A stretch of 64,000 bases of DNA from Akkermansia sp. (GTDB lineage Bacteria > Verrucomicrobiota > Verrucomicrobiia > Verrucomicrobiales > Akkermansiaceae): the NCBI GenBank assembly GCA_017472085.1, contig JAFUQZ010000008.1:23646-87645 (forward strand). Direction: 5' to 3'. Numbering within the stretch: position 1 is the first letter of the stretch; every line of letters begins with the position of its first letter. Below are positions 28,643 through 38,200 of this stretch, in pieces. The position numbers were made by a program, and so were the translations under genes. The notes below the pieces were generated by a model. That model ran no database searches. It saw only the letters and a list, made by a program, of their open reading frames with translations, and had not been told where the DNA came from.

Positions 28643-29017
28643 TTACTTGATAGTGACCTTGGCACCGGCCTTCTCGAGCTCGGCCTTGGCCTTCTCGGCG
28701 TCCTCCTTGGAGGCACCCTCGAGGATGACGGCGGGAGCGCTCTCAACGAGCTTCTTGGCGTCAGCCAGGCCCAGACCGGACTTAACAACGCGGACAGCCT
28801 TAATGACGGCAATCTTGTTGCCACCGGCGTCGGTCAGCTCAACGTCGAAGTCAGTCTTCTCCTCCACGGGCTCAGCAGCAGCGGCGGGGCCGGCAGCAGC
28901 GGCAACGGGAGCAGCGGCGGACACGCCCCACTTCTCTTCCAGCATCTTAACAAGCTCAGCAGCCTCCAGAATGGTCAGGGAGCCGAGTTCCTCAGCGATC
29001 TTATTGATATCAGCCAT
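28643..29017 (-). CDS. rplL: Ribosomal protein L7/L12
   Basis: 124-aa stalk protein that recruits translation GTPases. [20 protein letters not shown] is the dimerisation domain, an Ala/Pro-rich hinge follows ([14 protein letters not shown]), and the C-terminal domain has [20 protein letters not shown] and KLE-type [13 protein letters not shown]. The frame continues upstream, but the ATG at 29017 gives the standard N terminus. It lies 164 nt after rplJ. Leader A-rich, no Shine-Dalgarno site. Confidence 0.97.
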   Translation of the reverse strand: MADINKIAEELGSLTILEAAELVKMLEEKWGVSAAAPVAAAAGPAAAAEPVEEKTDFDVELTDAGGNKIAVIKAVRVVKSGLGLADAKKLVESAPAVILEGASKEDAEKAKAELEKAGAKVTIK

Positions 29018-29181
29018 TGTAGTATTTTCTGTTGTAATTGGTTCTTGTCGCGGATGGGGGCTCCCCATCCATTTCAGTTCTCACCGGCCGGAGAGCCGAC
29101 AGAGAGCCTAATTTCTTTTTCAGGCGGCGGGGCACTTGATAGCACACCGCCGCCATCTGTTCAAGTCTTTTTTTATTTTTT

Positions 29182-29712
29182 TTACTCTGCAGCCGGAGTT
29201 TCCTCGGTTGCACCACCATTTTCCTTGTCCACGTAGGCCTGAATGACGCGAGCCAGAGCGGCACCGGCGCCATTGATAGTGCCAAGCAGGGTGGCAAGGA
29301 GGATTTCGCGGCTGGGCAGATCGCCGAGAGCCTTGATCTTGTCGGGGCTCAGCTCAGCGCCGTCCAAGATACCGCCCTTCCAGGCAGCCTTCTTGGACTT
29401 CTTGGCAAAGCCGTTCACCACCTTGGCGGCGGCGCAGACATCGCTGTCACCCATGATGTAGGCCGTCTGGCCCTTCAGGCAGGCGGAGATGTCGGGCAGA
29501 CCGGCATCCTTGATAGCCTTGGTCATGAAGGTGTTCTTGGCCACCATGCAGGAGGCACCGGCAGCGGCCAGGTCGGCGCGCAGCGTGGTGAACTCAGGCA
29601 CGGTCACGCCGGTGTAGTCAATCACCAGCACGAACGGGGAAGCGTTAACCTTAGCCAGCAGGTTCTCAATGATGATGCCCTTATCGGCATTCACTTTCTT
29701 CTCAGTGCTCAT
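29182..29712 (-). CDS. rplJ: Ribosomal protein L10
   Basis: 176-aa base of the L7/L12 stalk. The family core is visible: FVLVIDYTGVTVPEFTTLRA, MVAKNTFMTKAIKDAGLP and the C-terminal stalk-binding helix ending LARVIQAYVDKENGG. It lies 24 nt after rplA in the classic rplKAJL order. In other bacteria L10-(L7/L12) represses its own mRNA by binding the leader; this gap is too short to hold a typical L10 leader, so any control element would have to lie inside rplA. Confidence 0.96.
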   Translation of the reverse strand: MSTEKKVNADKGIIIENLLAKVNASPFVLVIDYTGVTVPEFTTLRADLAAAGASCMVAKNTFMTKAIKDAGLPDISACLKGQTAYIMGDSDVCAAAKVVNGFAKKSKKAAWKGGILDGAELSPDKIKALGDLPSREILLATLLGTINGAGAALARVIQAYVDKENGGATEETPAAE

Positions 29713-29736
29713 AATGATTCGTTGCGGTTCAGGTTA

Positions 29737-30438
29737 TTAGTTCTTGGAATACTCGACCTGGGCAATGGAAAGACCCGGGTTCATGGAGCTGGCCATCGTC
29801 ACGCCGGCGATGTAGGCACCCTTCGCACCGGAGGGGCGAGCCTTCACAACGGCAGAGATGAGAGCGCGGGCGTTCTCCACAAGCTTGTCGCTCTCGAAGG
29901 AGAGCTTGCCCACTGCGGCAGAAATGTTGGCGTTGCGGTCAACCTTGAAGTCCACACGACCGGCCTTCACCTCGCGCACGGCCTTGGCGGTATCCTCCGT
30001 CACAGTGCCGGTCTTGGGGTTGGGCATCAGGCCGCGCGGGCCGAGCACGCGAGCAATCTTACGCACCTGGGCCATGGCATCCGGGGTGGCGATTGCGCTG
30101 TCGAAATCAAGATAACCTCCCTGGATTTCCTTGATGAGGTCTTCCAGGCCAACTTTCTCTGCGCCGGCTTCGAGGGCAGCCTGAGCGGCCTCACCCTGGG
30201 CGAAGACGATAACGCGGACATTCTTACCGGTACCATGAGGCAGGGCAACAGAGCCACGCACCATCTGGTCGGACTTGCGGGGATCCACCGTGAGGCGGAA
30301 AGATACGGTCACCGTGGGGTCGAATTTCGGAGCGGGGAAGCTCTTCATCACTTCCACAGCCTCCTCGACAGCGTAAGCCTTGCTGTTGTCAACAAGCTTG
30401 GCTGCCTCATTGTAGCGCTTGGAGCGTTTTGTAGACAT
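29737..30438 (-). CDS. rplA: Ribosomal protein L1
   Basis: 233 aa, E-site stalk protein. [20 protein letters not shown] starts the family alignment; [19 protein letters not shown] and [19 protein letters not shown] are signatures, and [19 protein letters not shown] follows. An upstream open extension overlaps rplK and is rejected as the start. L1 usually represses the rplKA mRNA by binding its leader. 55 nt after rplK. Confidence 0.97.
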   Translation of the reverse strand: MSTKRSKRYNEAAKLVDNSKAYAVEEAVEVMKSFPAPKFDPTVTVSFRLTVDPRKSDQMVRGSVALPHGTGKNVRVIVFAQGEAAQAALEAGAEKVGLEDLIKEIQGGYLDFDSAIATPDAMAQVRKIARVLGPRGLMPNPKTGTVTEDTAKAVREVKAGRVDFKVDRNANISAAVGKLSFESDKLVENARALISAVVKARPSGAKGAYIAGVTMASSMNPGLSIAQVEYSKN

Positions 30439-30493
30439 AATTTTTAGCAGTACGTTCGGGTTTATTATTGAAGTTCCCTCCTGCAGAAGGGGG

Positions 30494-30922
30494 TTACATA
30501 CCCTCGATTTCAATACCCATCTGGCGAGCCTGGCCGGCGATGATGCGGCAAGCGGCTTCCGGATCCTTGGTATTGAGGTCGGGCATCTTGATGTTGACAA
30601 TCTCCATCAACTTATCCTTGGTGATTTTTGCCACCTTCTTCTTGTTCGGCTCGCCGGAGCCGGACTTGAGACCGGCAGCCTTCTTGAGAAGGTTGGCAGC
30701 CGGGGGCATCTTGGTGATAAAGTCGAAGGACTTGTCCTTGTATACGGTGATCACGACGGGAAGCACATCACCGGCCTGCTTCTGAGTCTTAGCATTGAAC
30801 TCTTTGCAGAAGCCCATGATGTTCACACCGGCCTGACCAAGAGCAGGTCCCACGGGCGGCGAGGGATTCGCGGCGCCGGCAGGAATCTGCAGCTTAATTA
30901 CTTTAACTACTTCTTTAGCCAT
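30494..30922 (-). CDS. rplK: Ribosomal protein L11
   Basis: 142 aa, part of the GTPase-associated centre. [20 protein letters not shown] with [18 protein letters not shown] is the N-terminal domain (a target of thiopeptides), and the C-terminal signature [19 protein letters not shown] is present. Positioned after nusG (72-nt gap) as in most bacteria. The leader is A-rich (ACAACAAAACAAAACC) without a Shine-Dalgarno site. Confidence 0.97.
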   Translation of the reverse strand: MAKEVVKVIKLQIPAGAANPSPPVGPALGQAGVNIMGFCKEFNAKTQKQAGDVLPVVITVYKDKSFDFITKMPPAANLLKKAAGLKSGSGEPNKKKVAKITKDKLMEIVNIKMPDLNTKDPEAACRIIAGQARQMGIEIEGM

Positions 30923-30994
30923 GGTTTTGTTTTGTTGTTTTGCCGCCCTTCCCCGTTTTCACGATTCCGGGCAGCGGGAAGTATTTCGTTGGGC

Positions 30995-31630
30995 TCAGCC
31001 CTGTTCCTTTTCGTCCTCGGGCACCGGCTGCACCTGGGCGTAATCTAGGTCGAGCGGGTTGGAGCGGCCGAACATGTTGACGCCCACGCGCAGACGACCG
31101 CGCTCTGCATCCACCATTTCAACGATACCGCGCTCACCGGCAAAGGCGCCTTCCAGCACCACCACCTCTTCGCCCACGGTAAAGGCCACCTTGGGACGAG
31201 CGGCACCGCTGCGGCGCTCAATCTCGGCCATCAGCTCCTTCACGTCTTTCTCAGACATGGGCAAAGGCTCCTTGTTGCGGCCGCAGGCAAAGCTGATAAC
31301 GCCGTCAACAGCCTGAATCTTGTACCAGGCATCGTTGTTGAGCGTGCCATCCGGACGACGAAGCGCAAAGTTCAGATACACATAACCGGGGTACAGCTTG
31401 CGCTCCACCACGTACTTCTTGCCTTTGCGGACGTCCTCAACCTTTTCCGTCGGAACCAGGGGAGGGCTCTGAAGCAGAGCACCCATCTCCTCATCTTCCT
31501 TGAAGAGACGGTTCAGATTTTCAACAGAGCGGCGCTCCTTGTTGGAGAGAACATGCAGCACATACCACTGATTCTTGGCGTCAGGGATAGCGCGACCGGC
31601 TCCGGCTTTGCGTTCGTGCAGACGAGACAT
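30995..31630 (-). CDS. nusG: Transcription termination/antitermination factor NusG
   Basis: 211 aa. The NGN domain starts at QWYVLHVLSNKERRSVENLN and includes KKYVVERKLYPGYVYLNF; the C-terminal KOW domain is FTVGEEVVVLEGAFAGERG. It couples RNA polymerase to Rho or ribosomal S10. A ~20-residue N-terminal extension before the NGN domain is slightly unusual. Lies 27 nt after secE. Confidence 0.95.
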   Translation of the reverse strand: MSRLHERKAGAGRAIPDAKNQWYVLHVLSNKERRSVENLNRLFKEDEEMGALLQSPPLVPTEKVEDVRKGKKYVVERKLYPGYVYLNFALRRPDGTLNNDAWYKIQAVDGVISFACGRNKEPLPMSEKDVKELMAEIERRSGAARPKVAFTVGEEVVVLEGAFAGERGIVEMVDAERGRLRVGVNMFGRSNPLDLDYAQVQPVPEDEKEQG

Positions 31631-31657
31631 GGTTACCGTTCGAAAAAATTAAAATTT

Positions 31658-31885
31658 TCAGGAGAAAAGCAGAATAGCGCGATTCACTACTGCTGCCAGC
31701 ACATAATCAAAGAATGCCACGTAGCCGCCCAGCAGCACCATGGCCACCAGCACCACCAGCGTGGACCCCCACAGTTCTCGGAATTTCTTGAACCCGGTCA
31801 CCTTCGGGTCACTTTCCCAAGGCCAGGAACACTTCTTCAGCTCGCCTTTCAGGGCGGATATGTATTGGGAAATCTTGCGGAACAT
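31658..31885 (-). CDS. secE: Preprotein translocase subunit SecE
   Basis: 75 aa, single-TM form of SecE. It has an amphipathic segment (SQYISALKGELKKCSWPW) followed by one transmembrane helix (STLVVLVAMVLLGGYVAFFD), the minimal essential architecture that clamps SecY. Its place between tRNA-Trp and nusG is diagnostic. Confidence 0.92.
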   Translation of the reverse strand: MFRKISQYISALKGELKKCSWPWESDPKVTGFKKFRELWGSTLVVLVAMVLLGGYVAFFDYVLAAVVNRAILLFS

Positions 31886-31937
31886 CTGCGTTTTGATTCT
31901 ATGTAGGGGATTTTTCGAGAAAAAAAAAGAGGAAGGC

Positions 31938-32013
31938 TGGCAGGGTAAGAGAGACTCGAACTCCCAACACGCGGTTTTGGAGACCGCTGCTCTACCAATT
32001 GAGCTATTACCCT
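31938..32013 (-). tRNA. trpT: tRNA-Trp (CCA anticodon)
   Basis: 76-nt cloverleaf on the minus strand: acceptor AGGGTAA/TTACCCT, D-stem GCTC/GAGC, anticodon loop CTCCAAA (CCA), T-arm GGGAG-TTCGAGT-CTCTC, discriminator G and an encoded 3' CCA. It sits between tuf and secE. Confidence 0.96.
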
Positions 32014-32049
32014 ATAACCTTGCTCTGTACTTTCGGCCGGGTCAGGAAA

Positions 32050-32071
32050 GGGTGCCCTGTTCCGGGCACCC
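32050..32071 (-). terminator. Weak hairpin after tuf
   Basis: 8-bp stem GGGTGCCC / GGGCACCC with a 6-nt loop, followed on the minus strand only by TTTCCT. It could be a processing site or partial terminator between tuf and tRNA-Trp. Confidence 0.4.
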
Positions 32072-32142
32072 TTCCCCGGGCCGAGGTCTCATTCCTTTAT
32101 CGGAATGTAACCCGATTTAATTTTGGAGATTTACTCCCAGGA

Positions 32143-33324
32143 TTACTCCTGGATCTTGGCAACCTTACCGGCGCCCACGGTACGACCGCCTTCGCGGATA
32201 GCGAAGCGCATACCCTCTTCCATAGCCACCGGAGTGATGAGCTCAACAGTGATGGTCACGTTGTCACCGGGCATCACCATTTCAGTACCCTCGGGCAGAG
32301 TCACGGTGCCGGTCACGTCCGTCGTACGGAAGTAGAACTGGGGACGATAGTTGTTGAAGAACGGGGTGTGACGGCCACCTTCCTCCTTGGTCAGCACGTA
32401 AACGGCTGCCTCGAACTTGGTGTGGGGAGTCACAGAACCGGGCTTGGCGATAACCTGACCGCGAACGATGTCTTCCTTCTTGATACCGCGAAGAAGAACA
32501 CCCACGTTGTCACCGGCCTCACCCTTGTCGAGAAGCTTGCGGAACATCTCGATGTCGGTCACGGAAGTCTTCTGAGTGGGACGGATACCCACGATTTCCA
32601 CTTCTTCCATCTTGTTGATGATACCACGCTCGATACGACCGGTAGCCACAGTACCACGGCCGGAGATGGAGAACACGTCCTCCACGGGCATCAGGAAGGG
32701 CTTCTCAGTCGGGCGCTCAGGCGTCGGGATGTAAGCGTCAACAGCTTCCATGAGCTCAAGGATGGCAGCGGTAGCGTCAGCGTCGCCTTCCAGAGCCTTC
32801 ACGGCGGAACCCTTCACGATGGGCAGGTCATCACCGGGGAAGTCGTAGGAGGAAAGAAGCTCACGAATCTCCATCTCCACGAGCTCAGCGAGTTCGGGGT
32901 CAGCGAGGTCCATCTTGTTCATGAACACCACGATGTAGGGAACACCCACCTGACGAGCAAGCAGGATGTGCTCACGAGTCTGCGGCATGGGACCGTCAGC
33001 AGCGGAGCAAACGAGGATAGCGCCGTCCATCTGGGCCGCACCGGTGAGCATGTTCTTCACATAGTCAGCGTGACCGGGGCAGTCAACGTGAGCATAGTGA
33101 CGGTTTTCAGTCTCATACTCCACGTGTGCAGTGGAGATCGTGATACCACGCTCGCGCTCCTCAGGAGCGCCGTCGATCTGATCGTAAGCCTTGAACTCTG
33201 CCTGACCCTTTTCTGCAAGAACCTTGGTAATTGCAGCAGTGAGGGAAGTTTTGCCATGGTCAACGTGACCGATCGTGCCCACGTTCACGTGGGGCTTGGT
33301 GCGCTGGAATGATTCTTTGGCCAT
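32143..33324 (-). CDS. tuf: Elongation factor Tu
   Basis: 393-aa GTPase delivering aminoacyl-tRNA. G1 GHVDHGKT near residue 19, G2 RGITI, G3 DCPGH (83 region), G4 NKMD, G5 SA(V)KAL are intact, and domains II and III are complete ([31 protein letters not shown]). The [20 protein letters not shown] start is canonical. Leader AAAATTAATTCCTATT lacks a Shine-Dalgarno site. Flanked by tRNA-Thr and tRNA-Trp. Confidence 0.98.
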   Translation of the reverse strand: MAKESFQRTKPHVNVGTIGHVDHGKTSLTAAITKVLAEKGQAEFKAYDQIDGAPEERERGITISTAHVEYETENRHYAHVDCPGHADYVKNMLTGAAQMDGAILVCSAADGPMPQTREHILLARQVGVPYIVVFMNKMDLADPELAELVEMEIRELLSSYDFPGDDLPIVKGSAVKALEGDADATAAILELMEAVDAYIPTPERPTEKPFLMPVEDVFSISGRGTVATGRIERGIINKMEEVEIVGIRPTQKTSVTDIEMFRKLLDKGEAGDNVGVLLRGIKKEDIVRGQVIAKPGSVTPHTKFEAAVYVLTKEEGGRHTPFFNNYRPQFYFRTTDVTGTVTLPEGTEMVMPGDNVTITVELITPVAMEEGMRFAIREGGRTVGAGKVAKIQE

Positions 33325-33367
33325 AATAGGAATTAATTTTGGGCTGCTTATTCTTGCATGAGTCAGA

Positions 33368-33439
<72 letters not shown>

Positions 33440-33480
33440 GTGGACTCTATCATCGCCCCGAGGGGCGTAAAAGCGGGCGA

Positions 33481-33509
33481 ATTATACACAACTTCCCCCA
33501 CCCCGTCAA
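33481..33509 (-). promoter_or_regulatory. Promoter of tRNA-Thr-tuf-tRNA-Trp-secE-nusG-rplKAJL-rpoBC
   Basis: TTGACG (33504-33509), 17-bp spacer, TATAAT (33481-33486). It is the only strong promoter seen ahead of this block. Confidence 0.85.
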
Positions 33510-33605
33510 TGATTATTTCTCACTTTTTTCGTTTTTTTCGCCTTTTTCCGGCAAAAAAATCAGATTTTTCGCCCATTATTCCGGTAAAACAGCTGGAAAG
33601 TTAGC

Positions 33606-33634
33606 TTGAAAACCCTCTTGGTTAGGTGCAAACT
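33606..33634 (+). promoter_or_regulatory. Probable promoter of the Sel1-like gene
   Basis: TTGAAA (33606-33611), 17-bp spacer, weak -10 CAAACT (33629-33634), 8 nt before the ATG. Confidence 0.45.
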
Positions 33635-33642
33635 GTCGGCCT

Positions 33643-34191
33643 ATGAAGACACTGACTATCCTGTCTGTCGCCGCCATGATGGCCCTGCCCACTTTCGCAG
33701 ACGACCACAAGGCGGACGCCGATAAAGCAAAAGAATGTGCAGCCGAGTGCAAGGTCGACTGCAAGGGTAAGGAATGCAAGACCGACAAACTGCCGCAGGA
33801 GTGCTGGCTGGATATTGAGACCATCACCGTGGAAGCCGAAAACGGCGACCCGCTGGCTCAGTACACCATTGCCTATCTCACCGACCAGGGCGTCAACATC
33901 CCCAAGGATGAAGCCAAGGCCAAAGAGATGTACACCAAGGCAGCTCCCGGCCTGATGACCGCCGCCGCCAAGGGCCACCCTGCCGCTTCCTTCGCGCTCG
34001 CGCACATGTACGCAGAGGGTAAGGGCGTGGAGAAGGACGCCAACAAGGCCGCCCAGTACCACAAGTGGGCCAAGCACTGCTGCAAAGACAAGAAAGACGG
34101 CAAGAAATGCTGCACCCCCGATAACAAGGACAAGCAGATGCAGCAGGCTGTCGATGCAGCCAACACTAATCCTGCCATCGACCAGAACTGA
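33643..34191 (+). CDS. Secreted Sel1-repeat-like, cysteine-rich small protein
   Basis: 182 aa with signal peptide MKTLTILSVAAMMALPTFA. The mature part starts with a Cys/Lys-rich stretch (KECAAECKVDCKGKECKTDK), then two Sel1/TPR-like helical hairpins (GDPLAQYTIAYLTDQGVNIP; GHPAASFALAHMYAEGKGVE). It closes with a second Cys cluster (HCCKDKKDGKKCC). Sel1 repeats mediate protein contacts; paired Cys suggest disulfides or metal binding in the periplasm. No enzyme motif. Terminator follows. Confidence 0.75.
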   Translation: MKTLTILSVAAMMALPTFADDHKADADKAKECAAECKVDCKGKECKTDKLPQECWLDIETITVEAENGDPLAQYTIAYLTDQGVNIPKDEAKAKEMYTKAAPGLMTAAAKGHPAASFALAHMYAEGKGVEKDANKAAQYHKWAKHCCKDKKDGKKCCTPDNKDKQMQQAVDAANTNPAIDQN

Positions 34192-34216
34192 TTAGTCCCG
34201 GCAGATTCCCCTGCCC

Positions 34217-34249
34217 AGCCCGCCCGGAATTGCAAGCCGGGCGGGCTTT
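34217..34249 (+). terminator. Terminator of the Sel1-like gene
   Basis: Perfect 11-bp stem AGCCCGCCCGG / CCGGGCGGGCT, 9-nt loop, short T tract. It overlaps the stop codon of the convergent gene. Confidence 0.8.
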
Positions 34250-34640
34250 AAAACCTGGGGTAACCCTCATAGTCAGGCGGATACAGCCTTTCGTTTTCCT
34301 GATCCCAGACACGCAGCACCTCTTCTGCCGCAGCAGACATCTCTGCCCGGCCCTCTCCCACCGGCACCAGCATCACCCCGACATGCCATTGCCCCTCTGC
34401 GGCAGGAGAAAAGAAGAATCGCGCCTCGGGCTGCACGGCAGCAAGCAGCCTGTTGAGCTCCGTAAAGCGGGAAAGCGGCAGCGCACCCAGCCTGGGCGGC
34501 CAGGAATGGATGTATACGCTATTCATGTTTTCAAAATAAGACAGCTCATAATCCCCCGTATACATCTGCACCGCCCGCAATCCGAAGAGCAGCAGCCAGA
34601 CGGACAACACACCCAGGTAAATACGTTTGAGCAGTTTCAT
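34248..34640 (-). CDS. Small membrane-anchored hypothetical protein (second of a pair)
   Basis: 130 aa: one N-terminal helix (RIYLGVLSVWLLLFGLRAVQ) and a soluble domain of ~100 residues (LSRFTELNRLLAAVQPEARF, HVGVMLVPVG, EEVLRVWDQENERLYPP). No family recognised. Its ATG overlaps the stop of the upstream gene by 4 nt (ATGA), so translation is coupled. The two products share size and layout and may be diverged duplicates. Confidence 0.6.
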   Translation of the reverse strand: MKLLKRIYLGVLSVWLLLFGLRAVQMYTGDYELSYFENMNSVYIHSWPPRLGALPLSRFTELNRLLAAVQPEARFFFSPAAEGQWHVGVMLVPVGEGRAEMSAAAEEVLRVWDQENERLYPPDYEGYPRF

Positions 34641-35026
34641 TGTCCGTTCCTTTCTTCTTCCTCACATTCAGCGAGCCACTGTTGCACCACCGTTTGCCAG
34701 TCCGTTTCGGGGATGCTGTCTCGCCACGCCAGCGCAGGGTACACATGCACCAGCTGCAAACCGCCCTCTTCCGTGGACACGGCCTGCATGCACTCCCGGT
34801 GGAAGAAGCAGGTCGCATCCACCCGCCAAAACCATGACGTTGTCGCTTTCAGCTTCTCGTTCAGCTCGGACACCTTTCTGGCCGTCAGAACATGCGGCGG
34901 CAGCGGCCCCAGAGGTATATATTCCACCTTTTGTGCCGCCGGAGTACACACTAATGATATATTACCGATAATCCACACCAGCGGAGCCAACAGCACCCAA
35001 CCGACCACTTTCAGAAAGTTCACCAT
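34637..35026 (-). CDS. Small membrane-anchored hypothetical protein (first of a pair)
   Basis: 129 aa from ATG 35026 (MVNFLKVVGWVLLAPLVWII), with one N-terminal helix and a soluble domain (ARKVSELNEKLKATTSWFWR, HVYPALAWRDSIPETDW). No family recognised. The reading frame begins 6 codons earlier, inside the -10 region, so the later ATG, 8 nt past the -10, is preferred. Confidence 0.6.
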   Translation of the reverse strand: MVNFLKVVGWVLLAPLVWIIGNISLVCTPAAQKVEYIPLGPLPPHVLTARKVSELNEKLKATTSWFWRVDATCFFHRECMQAVSTEEGGLQLVHVYPALAWRDSIPETDWQTVVQQWLAECEEEERNGQ

Positions 35027-35034
35027 ACGCCGGC

Positions 35035-35063
35035 AGCCTATCACGCAGCCGGCCCGGAGTCAA
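35035..35063 (-). promoter_or_regulatory. Promoter of the small membrane-protein pair
   Basis: TTGACT (35058-35063), 17-bp spacer, TAGGCT (35035-35040), then 8 nt to the ATG. Confidence 0.65.
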
Positions 35064-35178
35064 CCGGCTTCTTCCGCTGTAACCCTTTTGTAACATTACG
35101 AGAGCAGAAGACTCACATTCCCGCCGCTAAAACCATTCCATTCCCCGGTGACTATTCATTTTTTTTCCATTCACAACC

Positions 35179-35207
35179 TTGACCCGAAAAAAAAGGAATG
35201 ATAGAAT
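35179..35207 (+). promoter_or_regulatory. Promoter of the DUF4011 helicase gene
   Basis: TTGACC (35179-35184), 17-bp spacer, TAGAAT (35202-35207). The ATG at 35219 is 11 nt downstream; an upstream in-frame ATG (35198) is inside the promoter. Confidence 0.78.
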
Positions 35208-35218
35208 GGCGGGCAGAT

Positions 35219-38200
35219 ATGACACCCGTGCAACTTTCTCCGCATGCCCTGAAACATGTTTCCGTACTGACGTTGCAGAACAATATTTACCCACTGCTGT
35301 CGCTCGGCTTGCACGCAACGGAGCCCCTCGCGGATGTGGCGGTGGAAGTTGATTATACACCGGCATACGTTCAGACGCAGATATGCCGGATAGACAGGGT
35401 GGAGGCCGGGCGGGAGGCAGCACTTTCCCTGCCGCCGGTGGGATATGAACACGAAAAGCTGATGCAGCTGGCAGAACCGGTGAAGGGCTCGATACGCATC
35501 ACGGTTAAGGCGGGGAATGAAACGGTGCTCCGGAAGGAGTTGCCGCTCCATTGGCATCCGCATGACGCATGGGTGGGCGGGAATCGCTTCCCGGAACTGC
35601 TGGCAGCGCTGGTGCGCCCGAATGACCCGGCCATTGACCGGTTGCTGAACCGGGCGGGGGAAGAACTGCTATCGCGCGGTGTGACCTCCGGCTGGAACGG
35701 CTACGCCCTGCCCCGCAGCGGTATCATCAACCGCCTGCATGCCATCTGGAACACCGTGAGCCAATCCGGCATCAGCTATGCCCTGCCCCCGGAAAGCTGG
35801 CTGGATGACGGTCTGGGGCAGCGTGTTCGGCTTCCCTCCGCCATCCTGAGCCGAAACTGCGGCACCTGTCTGGATACCACGTTGATGCTGGCGGCAATGG
35901 CGGCACAGGCCGGGTTCAACCCCATCGTCATTCTGGTACGCGGGCATGCCTATCTGGGCGTGATGCTCAGGGACAACGCGCTTCCCACAGTAGTGGTGCA
36001 GGAAGCCGCCACCATCCGCAATCTGCTGCAGCTGGAAGAGCTGCTGCTGATGGAAACAACCCAACTCACCGGCTCCGCCTCCGGCAACCCCGTCTCCTTT
36101 GCAGAAACGCAGGCCACCGGACGCGATAACATCATGAAGCTGGCAGATGATGACTACTTCCTGGCGCTGGATATTGTTCGCATCTGGTCCACAGGGATTC
36201 ACCCCATCGCCGCCACGCACGAAGAAGTCGCGGAGGAGCTGCTGCTGCCGATGAATCGGCGTGGGACGAGCGCGGCAGATGACTTTCTGGAGGAAGAAAG
36301 TGCCGCTCAGCGGGAAGAAGCCGAATCTCTGGTGGAAACCCGTCCACGCAGCCGCATGGAGACCTGGCAGCTCAAGCTGCTGGATTTATCGTTGCGCAAC
36401 AACCTGCTCAATACCCGCATGGGCAGCAGTCAGCAAATCGGACTCTGCATCCCCGATGTGGCGCGCTTCGAGGACAAAATTTCGCGCAACACCGCTTTCC
36501 GTATCAAACCCATTCCCGAAACGCTCACCACCAGACTGGCGCGCAGTGAGAGTGATACCCGGCCCGAACTGTTGCGCAGCATGCAGCGCGAGCTCTCCGA
36601 GGAGATGTTCGGCAAGAACGAACTGCTGGCCACGGATGGTAAAAAAGCGCATTCCGAAGAGCGCCTCCGCCGCAGCCTGCAGAGCATCTATCTGGCAGCC
36701 CGGCACGATATGGAGGAAAGCGGCTCCAACACGCTCTACCTGGCCTGCGGCTTCCTGAAGTGGTATCGCCGGGGCGATACCGACAAGGCCCTGCTGGCGC
36801 CGGTTCTGCTCATTCCGGTGAAGCTGTCACGCCCGAGTGTGAAAGCCGGATTCACCCTGCGGAGCGCGGATGAGGAAACGCGCATCAACCTCACGCTGCT
36901 GGAGCTGCTCAAAACAGAGTTTGCCCTGCGGATTCCGGAGCTGGAGGGCGATTTACCCACCGATGCCAGCGGGCTGGACGTGCCGCAGATTTTCACCCTG
37001 CTGCGCCGCGCCATCCGCGAACTACCGGGCTGGGAGGTGGTGGAGGATTGTTCCCTGGGCATTTTTTCGTTCACCAAATATCTCATGTGGAAAGACATGG
37101 TGGACCGCCGGGAATCCCTCCTGAAAAACCCCGTGGTGGCCCACATCGCGGCCTCAGAGCGCAGCACTTTCCCGGAACAGAGCGATTTCCCCGAGCCGGC
37201 CAGGCTGGATAGCGAGGTAGACCCGCGCAAGGTGTTCACCCCGCTCTCCGCAGACTCCTCCCAGCTTTCTGCCGTTCTGGCAGCGGCTCGCGGAAAGAGT
37301 TTCGTGCTCATCGGACCACCCGGCACCGGCAAGAGCCAGACCATTTCCAACATGATAGCCCACTGTCTGGGGCATGGCAAAACGGTGTTGTTCGTGGCAG
37401 AAAAATCTGCCGCCCTTTCCGTGGTGCACCGTCGTCTCAAGCGCATCGGGCTCTCGGACTTCTGTCTGGAGCTGCATTCTTCCAAGGCCAACAAGAAGGA
37501 TGCCCTTGCTCAATTCCGAGCCGCGATTGATGCCGCCACCCGCCCCACAGCCGGAACGGACTGGGGCAACACGGTGGACACCATGGCCACGCTGCGCCAC
37601 ACGCTCAACCTCCTGCCCCATGAGCTGCACCGCCCGCAGGCGGACGGCAGAAGCCTCTACAACGATATCTGCCTGCTGGCAGAGGAGAGTGACCACCCCG
37701 CCTTTATCCCCACCGCGGATTCCCCCCGGGAGATGACGGCCGCCCGCCGGGAAGAGCTCCGCGCCCTGGCCCGGAAACTGGCTCTGTACTACGCCCCGGT
37801 GTCTGATATGCTGCGCGGAGCCGCCGCTGCCGTGGCATCTGAGAACTATTCTTTTGAGTGGGAGGAAAAGCTGGCTTCCGCACTGCAGCGGATGATTGAT
37901 TTGCGACGAAATGCTGCCGCTGTCTACCGCGAGCTGACCGCCGCCCTCGGTTCAGAAGCCGCAGACCTGCCGCCGGAATCTGCCTACGCGCTCAGCGGAC
38001 TGTTCAGCGAATTGAGCAACCGCAGGAGCGCAGACTACACCTGCCTCTGCCCGGCACAGGCCTCTGCCACCCTCCGCAGGATGGAAAAAATCGCCGCCGC
38101 TGCCGCAGACTATCGCGAGCACGCCGCCGGACTTTCCCTCCCCTACCCGGAGAGCGCCCCGGATGATGCGGAGCTGGAACTCCGTTACACCGGGTGGAAA

